Shown here: piece after piece, positions 11,403 through 22,752 of the stretch
Layout: every line of letters begins with the position of its first letter
Numbering within the stretch: the stretch's first letter is position 1
Source of the DNA: Pseudomonas sp. ERMR1:02
Lineage (GTDB): Bacteria > Pseudomonadota > Gammaproteobacteria > Pseudomonadales > Pseudomonadaceae
DNA length: 64,000 nucleotides
Assembly (NCBI RefSeq): GCF_002277815.1
Contig: NZ_NKJI01000006.1
Coordinates: forward strand, 327,049 to 391,048
Direction: 5' to 3'
The notes under the pieces: generated by a model
Databases searched by the model: none
Told to the model about the DNA's origin: nothing
The model's input: only the letters and a program-made list of their open reading frames with translations
Program-made: the position numbers and the translations under genes

Positions 11403-13300
11403 ATGTCGCACGTATCTGATTTGATCAGCGAGGACATCCTCGCCTACCTGGGCCAGCACGAACGCAAGGAAATGCTGCGCTTTCTGACCTGTGGCAACGT
11501 CGACGACGGCAAGAGCACCCTGATCGGGCGCCTGCTGCACGACTCCAAAATGATCTACGAAGATCATCTGGAAGCCATTACCCGCGACTCGAAAAAGTCG
11601 GCACCACGGGCGAAGACATCGATCTGGCATTGCTGGTCGACGGCTTGCAAGCCGAGCGTGAGCAGGGCATCACCATCGATGTCGCGTACCGCTATTTCTC
11701 CACCGCCAAGCGCAAATTCATCATCGCCGACACCCCTGGCCATGAGCAGTACACCCGCAACATGGCCACCGGTGCGTCCACCTGTGACCTGGCGATCATC
11801 CTGGTCGACGCCCGTTACGGCGTGCAGACCCAGACCCGTCGCCACAGCTTCATTGCCTCGTTGCTCGGCATCAAACACATCGTGGTCGCCATTAACAAGA
11901 TGGACCTTAACGGCTTCGATGAAACGGTTTTCGAGTCGATCAAGGCCGATTACCTGAAGTTCGCCGAGGGCATAGCCTTCAAGCCGACCACCATGGCTTT
12001 CGTGCCGATGTCGGCACTCAAAGGCGACAACGTGGTGAACAAGTCCGAGCGTTCGCCGTGGTACACCGGCCAGTCGCTGATGGAAATTCTGGAAACCGTC
12101 GAAATCGCCAGCGACCGCAACTTCACCGACCTGCGTTTCCCGGTGCAGTACGTCAACCGTCCCAATCTGAACTTCCGTGGTTTCGCTGGCACACTGGCCA
12201 GCGGTATCGTGCACAAGGGCGACGAAGTCGTTGTGCTGCCGTCGGGCAAAAGCAGCCGCGTGAAATCGATCGTAACTTTCGAAGGTGAGCTCGAGCACGC
12301 CGGTCCAGGTCAGGCTGTCACGCTGACCATGGAAGACGAGATCGACATCTCCCGTGGCGACTTGCTAGTGCACGCCGACAACCAGCCGCAAGTGACCGAC
12401 GCCTTCGACGCCATGCTGGTGTGGATGGCGGAAGAGCCGATGCTGCCGGGCAAGAAATACGACATCAAGCGCGCCACCAGTAACGTGCCGGGTTCGATCA
12501 CCAGCATTGTCAACCGCGTTGACGTGAACACCCTGGAAGAAGGTCCGGCCAGTTCGTTGCAGTTGAACGAGATTGGTCGGGTCAAGGTCAGCCTCGACGC
12601 GGCTATCGCGCTGGACGGTTACGCGAGCAACCGCACCACCGGTTCGTTCATCGTTATCGACCGTTTGACCAACGGCACCGTCGGCGCCGGCATGATCGTC
12701 GCGCAACCGGTGGCGCATGGCACCAGCACGCACCACGGTAAACTGGCCCACGTCGCCACCGAAGAACGCGCACAGCGCTTCGGCCAGCAACCGGCGACCG
12801 TGTTGTTCAGCGGCCTGTCGGGCGCGGGCAAAAGCACCCTGGCCTACGCCGTTGAACGCAAGCTGTTCGACTTGGGCCGTGCGGTGTTCGTGCTCGATGG
12901 CCAGAACCTGCGTCACGACCTGAACAAAGGTCTGCCACAGGATCGCGCCGGGCGTACCGAGAACTGGCGTCGTGCCGCGCACGTGGCGCGTCAGTTCAAC
13001 GAAGCCGGTCTGTTGACCCTCGCGGCGTTCGTAGCACCAAGTGCCGAAGGTCGTGAACAAGCCAAGGAACTGATCGGCAAGGAGCGTCTGGTGACGGTCT
13101 ACGTCCAGGCCTCGCCGACGGTCTGCGCCGAGCGTGATCCACAAGGTCTGTACGCGGCGGCCGGGGATAACATCCCGGGCGAGTCTTTCCCGTACGACGT
13201 GCCGCTGGATGCCGATCTGGTGATCGACACCCAGTCCGTGTCGCTGGAAGAAGGCGTCAAGCAAGTGCTGGAATTGCTGCGCAAGCGTGGCGCGATCTAA
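11403..13300 (+). CDS. cysNC: CysNC, sulfate adenylyltransferase large subunit / APS kinase fusion (frameshifted as read)
   Basis: CysN-CysC fusion: an EF-Tu-like GTPase domain ([30 protein letters not shown]), a beta-barrel region, and a C-terminal APS kinase with a second P-loop ([10 protein letters not shown]). It activates sulfate to APS and then PAPS. The reading frame breaks after the SKK codons near 11592-11596, where a five-A run needs one more A to continue into [15 protein letters not shown]. With that base the protein is 632 residues, the normal length. I take this as a sequence error. A terminator follows the stop. Confidence 0.93.
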
Positions 13301-13317
13301 GCGCTAGCCGGTAAAAG

Positions 13318-13353
13318 AAACCCGCCGATGAGTGATCATCGGCGGGTTTTTTT
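13318..13353 (+). terminator. Intrinsic terminator after cysNC
   Basis: AACCCGCCGATGA and TCATCGGCGGGTT form a long GC-rich stem with a 4-base loop, followed by seven T. Confidence 0.9.
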
Positions 13354-13369
13354 GTGTCCGGTAGGGCGC

Positions 13370-13436
13370 CTTCGCGGGCAAGCCTCGCTCCTACTGAAGC
13401 ACCACAATCCGTAGGAGCGAGGCTTGCCCGCGAAGA
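13370..13436. repeat. REPIN
   Basis: Inverted arms of the TAGGAGCGAGGCTTGCCCGCGAA type separated by about 18 bp, between convergent cysNC and the acyltransferase gene. Confidence 0.85.
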
Positions 13437-13455
13437 GGCCGGAACAGGCGCCTGT

Positions 13456-14358
13456 TTACTTCGCTGGATACTCGCGATGCATCTGCCCCAACAAAGCATC
13501 CTTGTCCTGCCACATCTGATTGATCCAGCCCTGGAACTGCAAGCGGTACTCACCATCCTGGTCGTAGTTCTTGCCAATGAACTGTGGTGGAATCTTCAGC
13601 TCTTGAAAATGCACCACCACATCCTTCACGTCCCCGCACAGCAAATCCCAGAAGCCTGGACGCCCTGCCGGGTAATGGATGGTCACGTTGACGATCGATT
13701 CAAGCTGCTCGCCCATCGCGTCCAACACAAAGGCAATGCCGCCAGCCTTGGGTTTGAGCAGGTAACGGAACGGTGATTTCTGCTGCACATGCTTGCCTTC
13801 GGTAAATCGCGTGCCTTCAACAAAGTTGAAAATGCCTACCGAGTCGTTGCGAAACTTCGCGCAGGTATTGCGGGTGGTTTCCAGGTCCTTGCCTTTTTTC
13901 TCCGGGTACTTTTCCAGATACGCCTTGGAGTAGCGCTTCATGAACGGAAAGCCGAGCGCCCACCATGCCAGTCCAATCACCGGCACCCAGATCAGCTCCT
14001 GTTTGAGAAAGAACTTCAGCGGCTGGATACGTCGGTTGAGCACGTATTGCAGCACCAGAATATCGACCCAGCTCTGGTGGTTGCTGGTGATCAGGTATGA
14101 GTGCTGGTAGTCGAGGCCTTGCAAACCGCTGACGTGCCAGCGAGTGCGACGGACCAGGTTCATCCAGCCTTTGTTGAGACTGATCCAGGCTTCGTGGGTA
14201 TGGCCCATCAGCCAGTGCGCGATACGCTGGGTGAGGGCGAACGGCAATGCCTTGACGAGCGCCACGCAGAACAGAAACGAGCAGAGCAAAATCGTGTTCA
14301 GTGCCAACAGCAGCGCGGCGATCACGCCGCGCACGGGGGCAGGTAGAAAATCCAGCAT
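13456..14358 (-). CDS. Lysophospholipid-type acyltransferase (YihG/PlsC superfamily)
   Basis: A 300-residue membrane acyltransferase with an N-terminal hydrophobic segment (about residues 10-38). The acyltransferase box NHQSWVD (about residues 93-99) is the HX4D catalytic motif, and the second block FVEGTRFTEGKH lies near residues 180-191. This pattern fits the YihG/AGPAT-like branch; the acyl acceptor is unproven. The gene abuts pta on the same strand (pta stop 14359), so the two are probably co-transcribed. Confidence 0.85.
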   Translation of the reverse strand: MLDFLPAPVRGVIAALLLALNTILLCSFLFCVALVKALPFALTQRIAHWLMGHTHEAWISLNKGWMNLVRRTRWHVSGLQGLDYQHSYLITSNHQSWVDILVLQYVLNRRIQPLKFFLKQELIWVPVIGLAWWALGFPFMKRYSKAYLEKYPEKKGKDLETTRNTCAKFRNDSVGIFNFVEGTRFTEGKHVQQKSPFRYLLKPKAGGIAFVLDAMGEQLESIVNVTIHYPAGRPGFWDLLCGDVKDVVVHFQELKIPPQFIGKNYDQDGEYRLQFQGWINQMWQDKDALLGQMHREYPAK

Positions 14359-16457
14359 TTATACATCCATAGGTCGGTTGGCAGCCTGGATCGCGGTCAA
14401 CGCGATGGTGTAGACGATGTCATCGACTTGCGCGCCGCGCGGCAAGTCGTTCACCGGTTTGCGCAGGCCTTGCAGCATCGGACCGAGGCTGACGCAGTCG
14501 GCACTGCGCTGCACGGCTTTGTGGGTGGTGTTGCCGGTGTTGAGATCGGGAAACACGAACACCGTGGCGCGACCGGCCACCTGACTGTTCGGTGCCAGTT
14601 GCCGAGCCACGGTTTCGTTGGCGGCGGCGTCGTACTGCAACGGGCCGTCGATCAGTAGCGAGTTTTGCTGTTCATGGGCGAGCAACGTCGCTTCGCGCAC
14701 TTTCTCGACTTCTTCGCCGCTGGCCGATTCACCACTGGAATAGCTGATCATCGCCACACGTGGGGTGATGCCGAAAGCCGCCGCCGAATCGGCGCTTTGC
14801 AGGGCGATCTCGGCCAGTTCGCTGGCGCTCGGGTGCGGGTTCATTACGCAGTCGCCGTATACCAGCACTTCTTCGGGAAACAGCATGAAGAACACCGACG
14901 ACACCAGGGTGCAGCCTGGCGCTGTTTTGATCAGCTGAAGGGCCGGGCGAATGGTGTTGGCTGTGGAGTGAATGACGCCGGATACGAGGCCGTCGACTTC
15001 ATCCAGCGCCAGCATCATGGTGCCGATTACCACGGTGTCTTCCAGTTGCTGCTCGGCCATCGGCGCGTTGAGGCTTTTAGTCTTGCGCAGCTTCACCATC
15101 GGCTCGACGTAGCGCTCGCGGATCAGGTCCGGATCGAGGATTTCCAACCCCGGTGGCAGTTCGATGCCCTGGGCGCGAGCGACCGCTTCGACGTCGGCCG
15201 GTTTCGCCAGCAACACACAGCGAGCGATGCCGCGAGCCTGACAGATCGCCGCGGCCTGTACGGTCAATGGCTCGCTGCCTTCTGGCAGGACGATGCGCTT
15301 GTTGGCGGTCTGGGCGCGCTGAATCAATTGATAGCGGAACACGGCCGGCGACAGGCGCATTTCCCGAGGTGTGCCGCAGCGTTGGTGCAGCCAGTTGGCG
15401 TCCAGATGGCTGGCAACGAAATCGGTGATGATCTCCGCGCGCTCGCGGTCGTCGATCGGGATTTCCTTGTTCAGGCCGTTCAACTGGTTGGCGGTGTCGT
15501 AGGAGCCGGTGCTCACCGACAGCACGGGCAGGCCAGCCTGCAAGGCGCCACGGCACAGATCCATGATGCGCGGGTCGGGCAGGGTGTCGCTGGTCAGCAA
15601 CAGGCCAGCCAGGGGCACGCCGTTCATTGCCGCGAGGCTCACGGCCAGGATGATGTCGTCGCGGTCGCCGGGGGTCACCACCAGCACGCCGGGCTTGAGT
15701 AGCTCCACGGTGTTGCGCATGGTGCGCGCGCAAATGATGATTTTGGTCATGCGCCGCGTTTCATAGTCGCCGGCGTTGAGCACCTGGGCGCCCATCAGGT
15801 CGGCCACGTCGCGGGTGCGCGGTGCGTTCAGTTCCGGCTGGAACGGGATACAGCCCAGCAAGCGGAAATCGCCACTGCGCAACAGCGGCGAATGTTCTTT
15901 GAGGCGCGCGGCGAAGGCCTCCATGCTCTCGTCGGTCTTCACCTTGTTCAGAATCACGCCGAGGACTTTCGGGTCTTTCGGGCCGCCAAACAATTGCGCC
16001 TGCAACTCCACGCGACCGGACAATTCGGTCAGCACTTCGTTTTCCGGCGCTGACACCAGGATCACCTCAGCGTCGAGGCTCTTGGCCAAATGCAGATTGA
16101 CTCGTGCGGCATAACTGGCGCTGCGGGTCGGCACCATGCCTTCGACGATCAGCACGTCTTTGCCAATGGCAGCCTGCTGATAGAGGGTGATGATCTCTTC
16201 GAGCAACTCGTCCAGCTGACCGTCGCCGAGCATGCGCTCGACATGGGCCAGGCCCAGCGGTTGTGGTGGTTTCAGGCCGTGGGTACGAGCCACCAGTTCG
16301 GTGGAACGCTCGGGGCCGGTATCACCCGGATGCGGCTGGGCGATCGGTTTGAAAAAGCCGACCTTGAGGCCGGCCCGCTCGAGGGTACGCACCAGCCCGA
16401 GGCTGATGGAGGTCAGGCCCACGCCAAAATCGGTGGGAGCGATAAAAAAGTTTGCAT
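14359..16457 (-). CDS. pta: Pta, phosphate acetyltransferase (frameshifted near start)
   Basis: Long-form phosphotransacetylase: an N-terminal BioD/DRTGG-type regulatory region and a C-terminal PTA catalytic domain (starting around residue 375, with DVEAVARAQGIELPPG and SYSSGESASGEEVEKV). It interconverts acetyl-CoA and acetyl phosphate. As read, the ATG at 16457 runs out of frame because an A-run at 16444-16449 has six bases where seven are needed; with one more, the start reads MQTFFIAPTDFGVGLTS and the protein is 699 residues, typical for Pseudomonas. The uninterrupted open frame begins at 16422. No ackA is adjacent. Confidence 0.92.
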
Positions 16458-16517
16458 GCGGATTCTCTAAGGGAGCATGGCAATGGCGAACGCCTATGGC
16501 TGGCGATCTACCTAAAT

Positions 16518-16814
16518 TCAGTCGCCAAGGTTATCGCTAACCGAGCCTTGTGCGCACCAACCGCAATCAAAGGGCTGGCCTATTTTTTCATGACGCTGCA
16601 CAGGATCCATGACCCAGGCCCGGGATTGCCAGGGCGGCTGGTGGCGCAGGTGTTGGGTGTGACCGCAGGAAAGTTCGGCCACCCAGTGCCCGTCCTCGTC
16701 CTGATGAAAGCCTGTGACCGTCGAATTCCGTCTGTCCGGGTTGTGTTCGCTTTCGGGCGATTGCTTCGCTAAACTGGGTCTTTCATTATTCTTTTGCAAA
16801 AGGTCTCGCCCCAT
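16518..16814 (-). CDS. DUF3565-family small protein
   Basis: The C-terminal 65 residues match the DUF3565 pattern: TGFHQDEDGHWVAELSCGHTQH, then HQPPW and a CGWC ending. The paired cysteines and histidines suggest metal binding, but the function is unknown. The start is uncertain. I list the ATG at 16814, which overlaps the divergent slyD ATG; a TTG at 16799 is possible, and the first 25 or so residues lack family similarity. Confidence 0.6.
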   Translation of the reverse strand: MGRDLLQKNNERPSLAKQSPESEHNPDRRNSTVTGFHQDEDGHWVAELSCGHTQHLRHQPPWQSRAWVMDPVQRHEKIGQPFDCGWCAQGSVSDNLGD

Positions 16815-17298
16815 GCTGATCGCCGCCAATAAGGCTGTCTCCATCGACTATACCCTGACCAACGACGCTGGTGAGGTCATCGACAGCTCCGCCGGCGGCG
16901 CGCCGCTGGTCTACCTGCAAGGCGCAGGCAACATCATCCCGGGCCTGGAAAAGGCTCTGGAAGGCAAAGCAGTCGGCGACGAGCTGACCGTAGCCGTTGA
17001 ACCTGAAGATGCCTACGGCGAATACGCTGCCGAACTGGTCAGCACCCTGAGCCGCAGCATGTTCGAAGGCGTCGATGAGCTGGAAGTGGGCATGCAGTTC
17101 CACGCTTCCGCTCCGGACGGCCAGATGCAGATCGTTACCATCCGCGATCTGGACGGCGACGACGTTACCGTTGATGGCAACCACCCGTTGGCCGGTCAGC
17201 GCCTGAATTTCCAGGTCAAGATCATCAGCATCCGTGACGCCAGCCAGGAAGAAATCGCCCATGGTCACGTCCATGGCGAAGGTGGCCATCACCACTGA
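16813..17298 (+). CDS. slyD: SlyD-like FKBP peptidyl-prolyl isomerase
   Basis: A 161-residue SlyD-type protein: a split FKBP domain with an inserted IF chaperone flap (about residues 70-130) and a histidine-rich tail (HGHVHGEGGHHH). It acts in the cytoplasm as a prolyl isomerase and chaperone, and the tail suggests nickel binding. I chose ATG 16813 from the family N-terminus MLIAANKAVSIDYT. It is divergent from the DUF3565 gene with overlapping starts. Confidence 0.93.
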   Translation: MLIAANKAVSIDYTLTNDAGEVIDSSAGGAPLVYLQGAGNIIPGLEKALEGKAVGDELTVAVEPEDAYGEYAAELVSTLSRSMFEGVDELEVGMQFHASAPDGQMQIVTIRDLDGDDVTVDGNHPLAGQRLNFQVKIISIRDASQEEIAHGHVHGEGGHHH

Positions 17299-17328
17299 TT
17301 TCTGCGCTAAGCTTTCCGATAACTGGAG

Positions 17329-17351
17329 AGGCGCCCCGAGGGCGCCTTTTT
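17329..17351 (+). terminator. Intrinsic terminator after slyD
   Basis: AGGCGCC and GGCGCCT stem with a CCGAG loop, followed by five T. Confidence 0.85.
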
Positions 17352-17422
17352 AGTCTGCGGCTGTCCCAGGCGACACCGCCAAGTAGTTGTTTCGAGAAAA
17401 ACACGGGAATCTGGAGTACGTC

Positions 17423-17905
17423 ATGAGTGCTTTTCACGACCTTAATTTGACAGCCCTGAATGGTCAGACGCTACCTCTGGCGCCTTTCAAGGGGCACGTC
17501 GTGCTGGTGGTCAACGTTGCCTCCAAATGTGGCTTGACCCCACAGTACGCGGCGCTGGAAAACCTCTACCAGCAATACAAGGGTAAGGGTTTCAGCGTAC
17601 TTGGCCTGCCGTGCAATCAGTTTGCCGGGCAGGAGCCGGGTTCCGAAAAAGAGATCCAGGAGTTTTGCAGCCTCAACTATGGCGTGACTTTTCCGTTGTC
17701 CAGCAAGCTGGAAGTCAACGGGCATGAGCGGCATCAGCTGTACAAACTGCTGGCGGGCGAGGGCGCCGAATTCCCCGGCGACATTACCTGGAACTTCGAA
17801 AAGTTCCTGTTGGGTAAAGACGGGCGTGTGCTGGCGCGGTTTTCACCACGTACGGCGCCGGACGATCCGAGCGTGGTTCAGGCGATTGAAAAAGCGCTGC
17901 GCTGA
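17423..17905 (+). CDS. Glutathione peroxidase-family thiol peroxidase
   Basis: A 160-residue cysteine-type glutathione peroxidase (BtuE-like). The peroxidatic residue is Cys36 in NVASKCGLTPQY, and the family blocks LGLPCNQFAGQEPG and WNFEKFLLGKDG supply the glutamine and tryptophan of the active site. Proteins of this type often use thioredoxin rather than glutathione. I chose ATG 17423 after GGAG (about 9 bases upstream). It is monocistronic, followed by a REPIN. Confidence 0.93.
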   Translation: MSAFHDLNLTALNGQTLPLAPFKGHVVLVVNVASKCGLTPQYAALENLYQQYKGKGFSVLGLPCNQFAGQEPGSEKEIQEFCSLNYGVTFPLSSKLEVNGHERHQLYKLLAGEGAEFPGDITWNFEKFLLGKDGRVLARFSPRTAPDDPSVVQAIEKALR

Positions 17906-17919
17906 TATCCCCCTCTCTC

Positions 17920-18032
17920 TGTAGGAGCGAGCTTGCTCGCGATGGTGGTAGGAACACCGCGGGGTATCAGACCGCCAGCGTTATCGTTGACCACCATCGC
18001 GAGCATTCGAGCGTCGACCGGCTGCTCCTACA
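17920..18032. repeat. REPIN with a disrupted right arm
   Basis: The left arm is a normal GTAGGAGCGAGCTTGCTCGCGA. The right arm begins CATCGCGAGCA and ends GCTCCTACA, but an extra segment (about TTCGAGCGTCGACCGG) replaces the expected middle. Confidence 0.75.
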
Positions 18033-18115
18033 TCACCAAAATCAATAGTGCTGTTCAGCGCGCGCCGACCTCCATATTATCGCCGTCATAAAGTCTATTC
18101 CCGTGGAGCGTCCCC

Positions 18116-19219
18116 ATGCCCGTAAAAGCCCTGTTCAAACCGTTCCACCTCGGCACCCTCGAACTGCCGACCCGTGTCGTCATGGCACCGATGACTCGCT
18201 CTTTCTCGCCGGGCGGCGTGCCTAATTCCAAAGTGATCGAGTACTACCGTCGTCGCGCTGCGGCCGGCGTTGGCCTGATCATCACCGAAGGCACCACCGT
18301 CGGTCACAAGGCTGCCAACGGCTACCCGAACGTCCCACATTTCTACGGTGAAGCGGCGCTGGCCGGCTGGAAAAAAGTCGTCGACGCCGTGCATGCCGAG
18401 GGCGGCAAAATCGTTCCGCAACTGTGGCATGTCGGCAGCGTGCGTCGCATCGGCACCGAGCCGGATGCCAGCGTGCCGGGCTACGGCCCGTCGGAAAAAG
18501 TGAAGGACGGTCAGGTCGTGGTTCACGGCATGAGCCAGCAGGACATTAAGGACGTGATCGCCGCCTTCGCCCAGGCGGCCAAAGACGCCCAGAGCATCGG
18601 CATGGACGGCGTGGAAATCCACGGCGCCCACGGCTATCTGATCGACCAGTTCTTCTGGGAAGGCAGCAACCAGCGTACCGACGAATACGGCGGCAACCTG
18701 GCCAACCGTTCGCGTTTCGCCATCGAGCTGATTCAGGCCGTGCGTGCCGCGGTCGGTGAAGGCTTCCCGATCATCTTCCGTTTCTCCCAGTGGAAGCAGC
18801 AGGATTACACCGCGCGCCTGGTACAAACACCTGAAGCGTTGGATGAGTTCCTCAAGCCGTTGTCCGATGCCGGCGTGGATATTTTCCACTGTTCCACACG
18901 TCGTTTCTGGGAGCCGGAATTCGACGGCTCCGAACTCAACCTGGCAGGCTGGACCCGCAAACTAACCGGCAAGCCGACCATCACCGTGGGCAGCGTCGGC
19001 CTGGACGGCGAGTTCCTGCAGTTCATGGTCAACACCGACAAGATCGCCCAACCGGCCAGCCTGGAAAAACTGCTGGAGCGTTTGAACAACGATGAGTTCG
19101 ACCTGGTTGCAGTGGGTCGTGCGCTGCTGGTAGACCCGGACTGGGCGCAGAAAGTGCGCGACGGTCGTGAGGAAGATATCCTGCCGTTCAGCCGTGAGGC
19201 GTTGATGACGCTGGTTTAA
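18116..19219 (+). CDS. Old Yellow Enzyme-family NADH:flavin oxidoreductase / alkene reductase
   Basis: A 367-residue FMN-binding TIM-barrel enzyme. Features include VVMAPMTRSFSPGG at the N-terminus, the substrate-site pair in VEIHGAHGYLIDQFFWEGSNQRTDEYGG (residues about 165-192), and a C-terminal VGRALLVDPDW. Enzymes of this branch reduce activated C=C bonds and sometimes nitrate esters or nitroaromatics (XenA/XenB-like); the physiological substrate cannot be told. It stands alone between two REPINs. Confidence 0.9.
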   Translation: MPVKALFKPFHLGTLELPTRVVMAPMTRSFSPGGVPNSKVIEYYRRRAAAGVGLIITEGTTVGHKAANGYPNVPHFYGEAALAGWKKVVDAVHAEGGKIVPQLWHVGSVRRIGTEPDASVPGYGPSEKVKDGQVVVHGMSQQDIKDVIAAFAQAAKDAQSIGMDGVEIHGAHGYLIDQFFWEGSNQRTDEYGGNLANRSRFAIELIQAVRAAVGEGFPIIFRFSQWKQQDYTARLVQTPEALDEFLKPLSDAGVDIFHCSTRRFWEPEFDGSELNLAGWTRKLTGKPTITVGSVGLDGEFLQFMVNTDKIAQPASLEKLLERLNNDEFDLVAVGRALLVDPDWAQKVRDGREEDILPFSREALMTLV

Positions 19220-19226
19220 GGGCCTA

Positions 19227-19292
19227 TTCGCTGGCAAGTCAGCTCCTACAGGTATAGCGCAGGACCTGTAGGAGCGAGGCTTGCCCGCGAAG
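19227..19292. repeat. REPIN with mixed arm types
   Basis: The left arm is TTCGCTGGCAAGTCAGCTCCTACAG and the right arm is TGTAGGAGCGAGGCTTGCCC, so two REP subtypes are combined. Confidence 0.75.
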
Positions 19293-19295
19293 CTT

Positions 19296-20471
19296 TTAAG
19301 GCAACAACGCTGCATCGGGTATGGTTTGCCCTTGCACGCAAGCCCCCCGCAACTGCCCCTCGAACTGCTCGATAATCGCCGCCCACCCCTGTCGACTGGC
19401 GTGCTGGCGCGCATTAAGCCGCATGCAGCGCAAGGTTTCCCGCTCTTCCAGCATCCAAGCCGCCGCATCACAAAACGCGTCTTCATCCCCCGGCATCGCC
19501 AATACACCGTTGTAGCCATGGCGAATATGCTGCGCCGCCGCAGCCTGATCGTAAGCCACCACGCCCAGCCCGGAGGCCAGCGCCTCAAGCACCACATTGC
19601 CGAAGGTTTCAGTCAGGCTGGGAAACAGAAACACATCCCCCGACGCATAGTGACTGGCCAGGGCTTCACCCCGTTGGCTTCCACAGAAAATCGCTTCGGG
19701 CATTTCGCCTTCCATGAGCAGGCGTTGCGGACCGTCGCCCACCACGATCAGCTTCAGGGTGCGCTGTGGATAAGTCGCCTTGAGAGTGTCGAAACAGCGC
19801 TTGAGCAAGCCCAGATTTTTCTCCGGTGCCAAACGTCCTACATGGATAACAGCAATGTCGTTATCGCCCAGCCCCCATTGTTCACGCAGCGCATTCAAGC
19901 GTTTGGCCGGGTGAAACAGCTGGCTGTCGACGCCGCGGGACAGCAGTGCCAGACGCTCAAACTGCCGACGCTCCAGCTCCATTCGCTGGCTGACACTGGG
20001 TACAAGGGTCAAGGTCGAACGATTGTGGAACCAGCGCAGGTAGTGGGTCAGCAGGCGCGTCAGCAGGCTGAGGCCGTACTGATTGGAATACTGCTGGAAG
20101 TTGGTGTGAAAGCCGCTGACCACCGAAATCCCCAGGCGCCGTGCCGCACGCAATGCCGATAACCCGAGCGGTCCTTCAGTGGCGATGTACAACACGTCCG
20201 GGCGATGACGCTTCCAGCGTCGCAGCAGCTTGTGCATCGACGACTGGCCCCATTGCAGACCGGGATAACCCGGCAGCGGCCAGCCTCGGCACAGCAGCAG
20301 TTCGTCATCGCTGCCCGCCGACTGATCGCAAACCTGACGGGGTCGCACCAACTCCACCTGATGCCCGCGCGCGCGCAAGCCGTCGCACAAGCGACCAAGG
20401 GTATTGGCCACGCCGTTGATTTCGGGAGGGAAGGTTTCGGTGATCAGGGTGATATGCAGAGCTGTCGTCAT
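19296..20471 (-). CDS. GT4-type glycosyltransferase (mannosyltransferase-like)
   Basis: A 391-residue GT-B glycosyltransferase. The N-terminus carries the family 1/4 pattern ITETFPPEINGVANTLGRL, and the C-terminal half shows the EKNLGLL and SLTETFGNVVLEALASG donor-binding motifs. The closest named relatives are bacterial alpha-mannosyltransferases acting on lipids, but sugar and acceptor are not determined. I chose ATG 20471 because GAGGTC lies directly upstream; eight further codons upstream are open. Confidence 0.87.
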   Translation of the reverse strand: MTTALHITLITETFPPEINGVANTLGRLCDGLRARGHQVELVRPRQVCDQSAGSDDELLLCRGWPLPGYPGLQWGQSSMHKLLRRWKRHRPDVLYIATEGPLGLSALRAARRLGISVVSGFHTNFQQYSNQYGLSLLTRLLTHYLRWFHNRSTLTLVPSVSQRMELERRQFERLALLSRGVDSQLFHPAKRLNALREQWGLGDNDIAVIHVGRLAPEKNLGLLKRCFDTLKATYPQRTLKLIVVGDGPQRLLMEGEMPEAIFCGSQRGEALASHYASGDVFLFPSLTETFGNVVLEALASGLGVVAYDQAAAAQHIRHGYNGVLAMPGDEDAFCDAAAWMLEERETLRCMRLNARQHASRQGWAAIIEQFEGQLRGACVQGQTIPDAALLP

Positions 20472-20549
20472 GACCTCAGTGTCGGCTGAGGCCATGTCGT
20501 CGTTGTGACGATCAGATGATGGATTTATGAACGCTTGTGTAGGTATGGC

Positions 20550-21302
20550 TCAGCGCTGGCTCACCAGGTTCTCGGCCCCACGCTCGCGGACCCAGAACAA
20601 GGTCGCCCCAGCCACGGCGGCGGGCATCATCAGGACGTTGACCAGCGGAATCAGCAGCACCAGATAGACGATCCCGCCGAAACTCATGCTCTGCCAGCGC
20701 TTCTGCCGCAGCCAGGCGAGCATCTCGTTCCAGCCCAGCTTGTGGTTGTCCGCCGGGTAGTCGATGTACTGGATCGCCATCATCCACACTCCGAACAGCA
20801 GCCAGAGCGGTGCGGCGATGATGTTCACCACCGGGATGAACGAGAGGATGAACAGCCCGATGGCGCGCGGAAGGAAGTAGCCGAGCTTGCGCATTTCCCG
20901 GGCCAGGGTCCGCGGGATCATCGCAATCAGTTCGCCCCAGCTGAAGGTAGGGAAGTCGTCGGTACCGCGCACCACTACTTCGACTTTTTCCGCCAGAAAA
21001 CCGTTGAACGGCGCAGCGATCACGTTGGCGAGCATGGTGAAGGTGAAGAACACCATCAACACCACCAGGACCACGAACAGCGGCCACAGTACATAACTGA
21101 GAAAACTCAGCCAGTCGGGCAGCGAAGGCATCAGCGTATCGACCCACAGGCTGAATTGATGGCCTGCCAGATAGATCAATCCGACGAACAGCACCAGGTT
21201 GATTGCCAGCGGCAATAACACGAACAAACGCAGGCTTGGGCTCAGGACGAGCTTGAGGCCTTCGCGCAGGTATTGCGGGCCGGACAGTACAGGGGCGGGC
21301 AT
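20550..21302 (-). CDS. cysZ: CysZ, sulfate transporter-like membrane protein
   Basis: A 250-residue CysZ-family inner membrane protein with several hydrophobic segments (about residues 27-50, 68-100, 140-175, 200-235). CysZ proteins import sulfate for cysteine synthesis. I chose the ATG at 21302 ([16 protein letters not shown]) because it fits the family N-terminus and has GGAG upstream; the open frame continues 37 codons further. It is divergent from trxB. Confidence 0.9.
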   Translation of the reverse strand: MPAPVLSGPQYLREGLKLVLSPSLRLFVLLPLAINLVLFVGLIYLAGHQFSLWVDTLMPSLPDWLSFLSYVLWPLFVVLVVLMVFFTFTMLANVIAAPFNGFLAEKVEVVVRGTDDFPTFSWGELIAMIPRTLAREMRKLGYFLPRAIGLFILSFIPVVNIIAAPLWLLFGVWMMAIQYIDYPADNHKLGWNEMLAWLRQKRWQSMSFGGIVYLVLLIPLVNVLMMPAAVAGATLFWVRERGAENLVSQR

Positions 21303-21439
21303 AACGTGCTCCGAGCAGAGGGAAAACGCGCCGACCTTACCGGCTTTGCCTGAGAGGCGAAAGCGCGGCAGCGGGATCGACATTAACTGTAACAAAGGCG
21401 TCCTGATAATCACGCTGACGGGATAGAGACCACCTATGA

Positions 21440-22573
<1,134 letters not shown>

Positions 22574-22586
22574 TTCTGTAGAAACG

Positions 22587-22613
22587 AAAAAACCGGCTCA
22601 GGCCGGTTTTTTT
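22587..22613 (+). terminator. Intrinsic terminator after trxB
   Basis: AAAACCGGC and GCCGGTTTT stem with a short loop, followed by T residues. Confidence 0.88.
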
Positions 22614-22637
22614 ATACCTTCGCAAACGCACGTATTC

Positions 22638-22739
22638 CTGTAGGAGCGAGCCTGCTCGCGATGGTCGTCAACGATAACGCTGGTGACCTGACACCCCGCG
22701 GAGCTCTCGATTCCTTCGCGAGCGGGCTCGCTCCTACAG
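22638..22739. repeat. REPIN
   Basis: Arms CTGTAGGAGCGAGCCTGCTCGC and GCGAGCGGGCTCGCTCCTACAG, with the shared core ATGGTCGTCAACGATAACGC. Confidence 0.9.
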
Positions 22740-22752
22740 TTGGCGGTGTGGA

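Noticed and set aside
16815..16844. Longer DUF3565 start at 16844
   Set aside because: The additional residues are the antisense of the slyD start and lack conservation.
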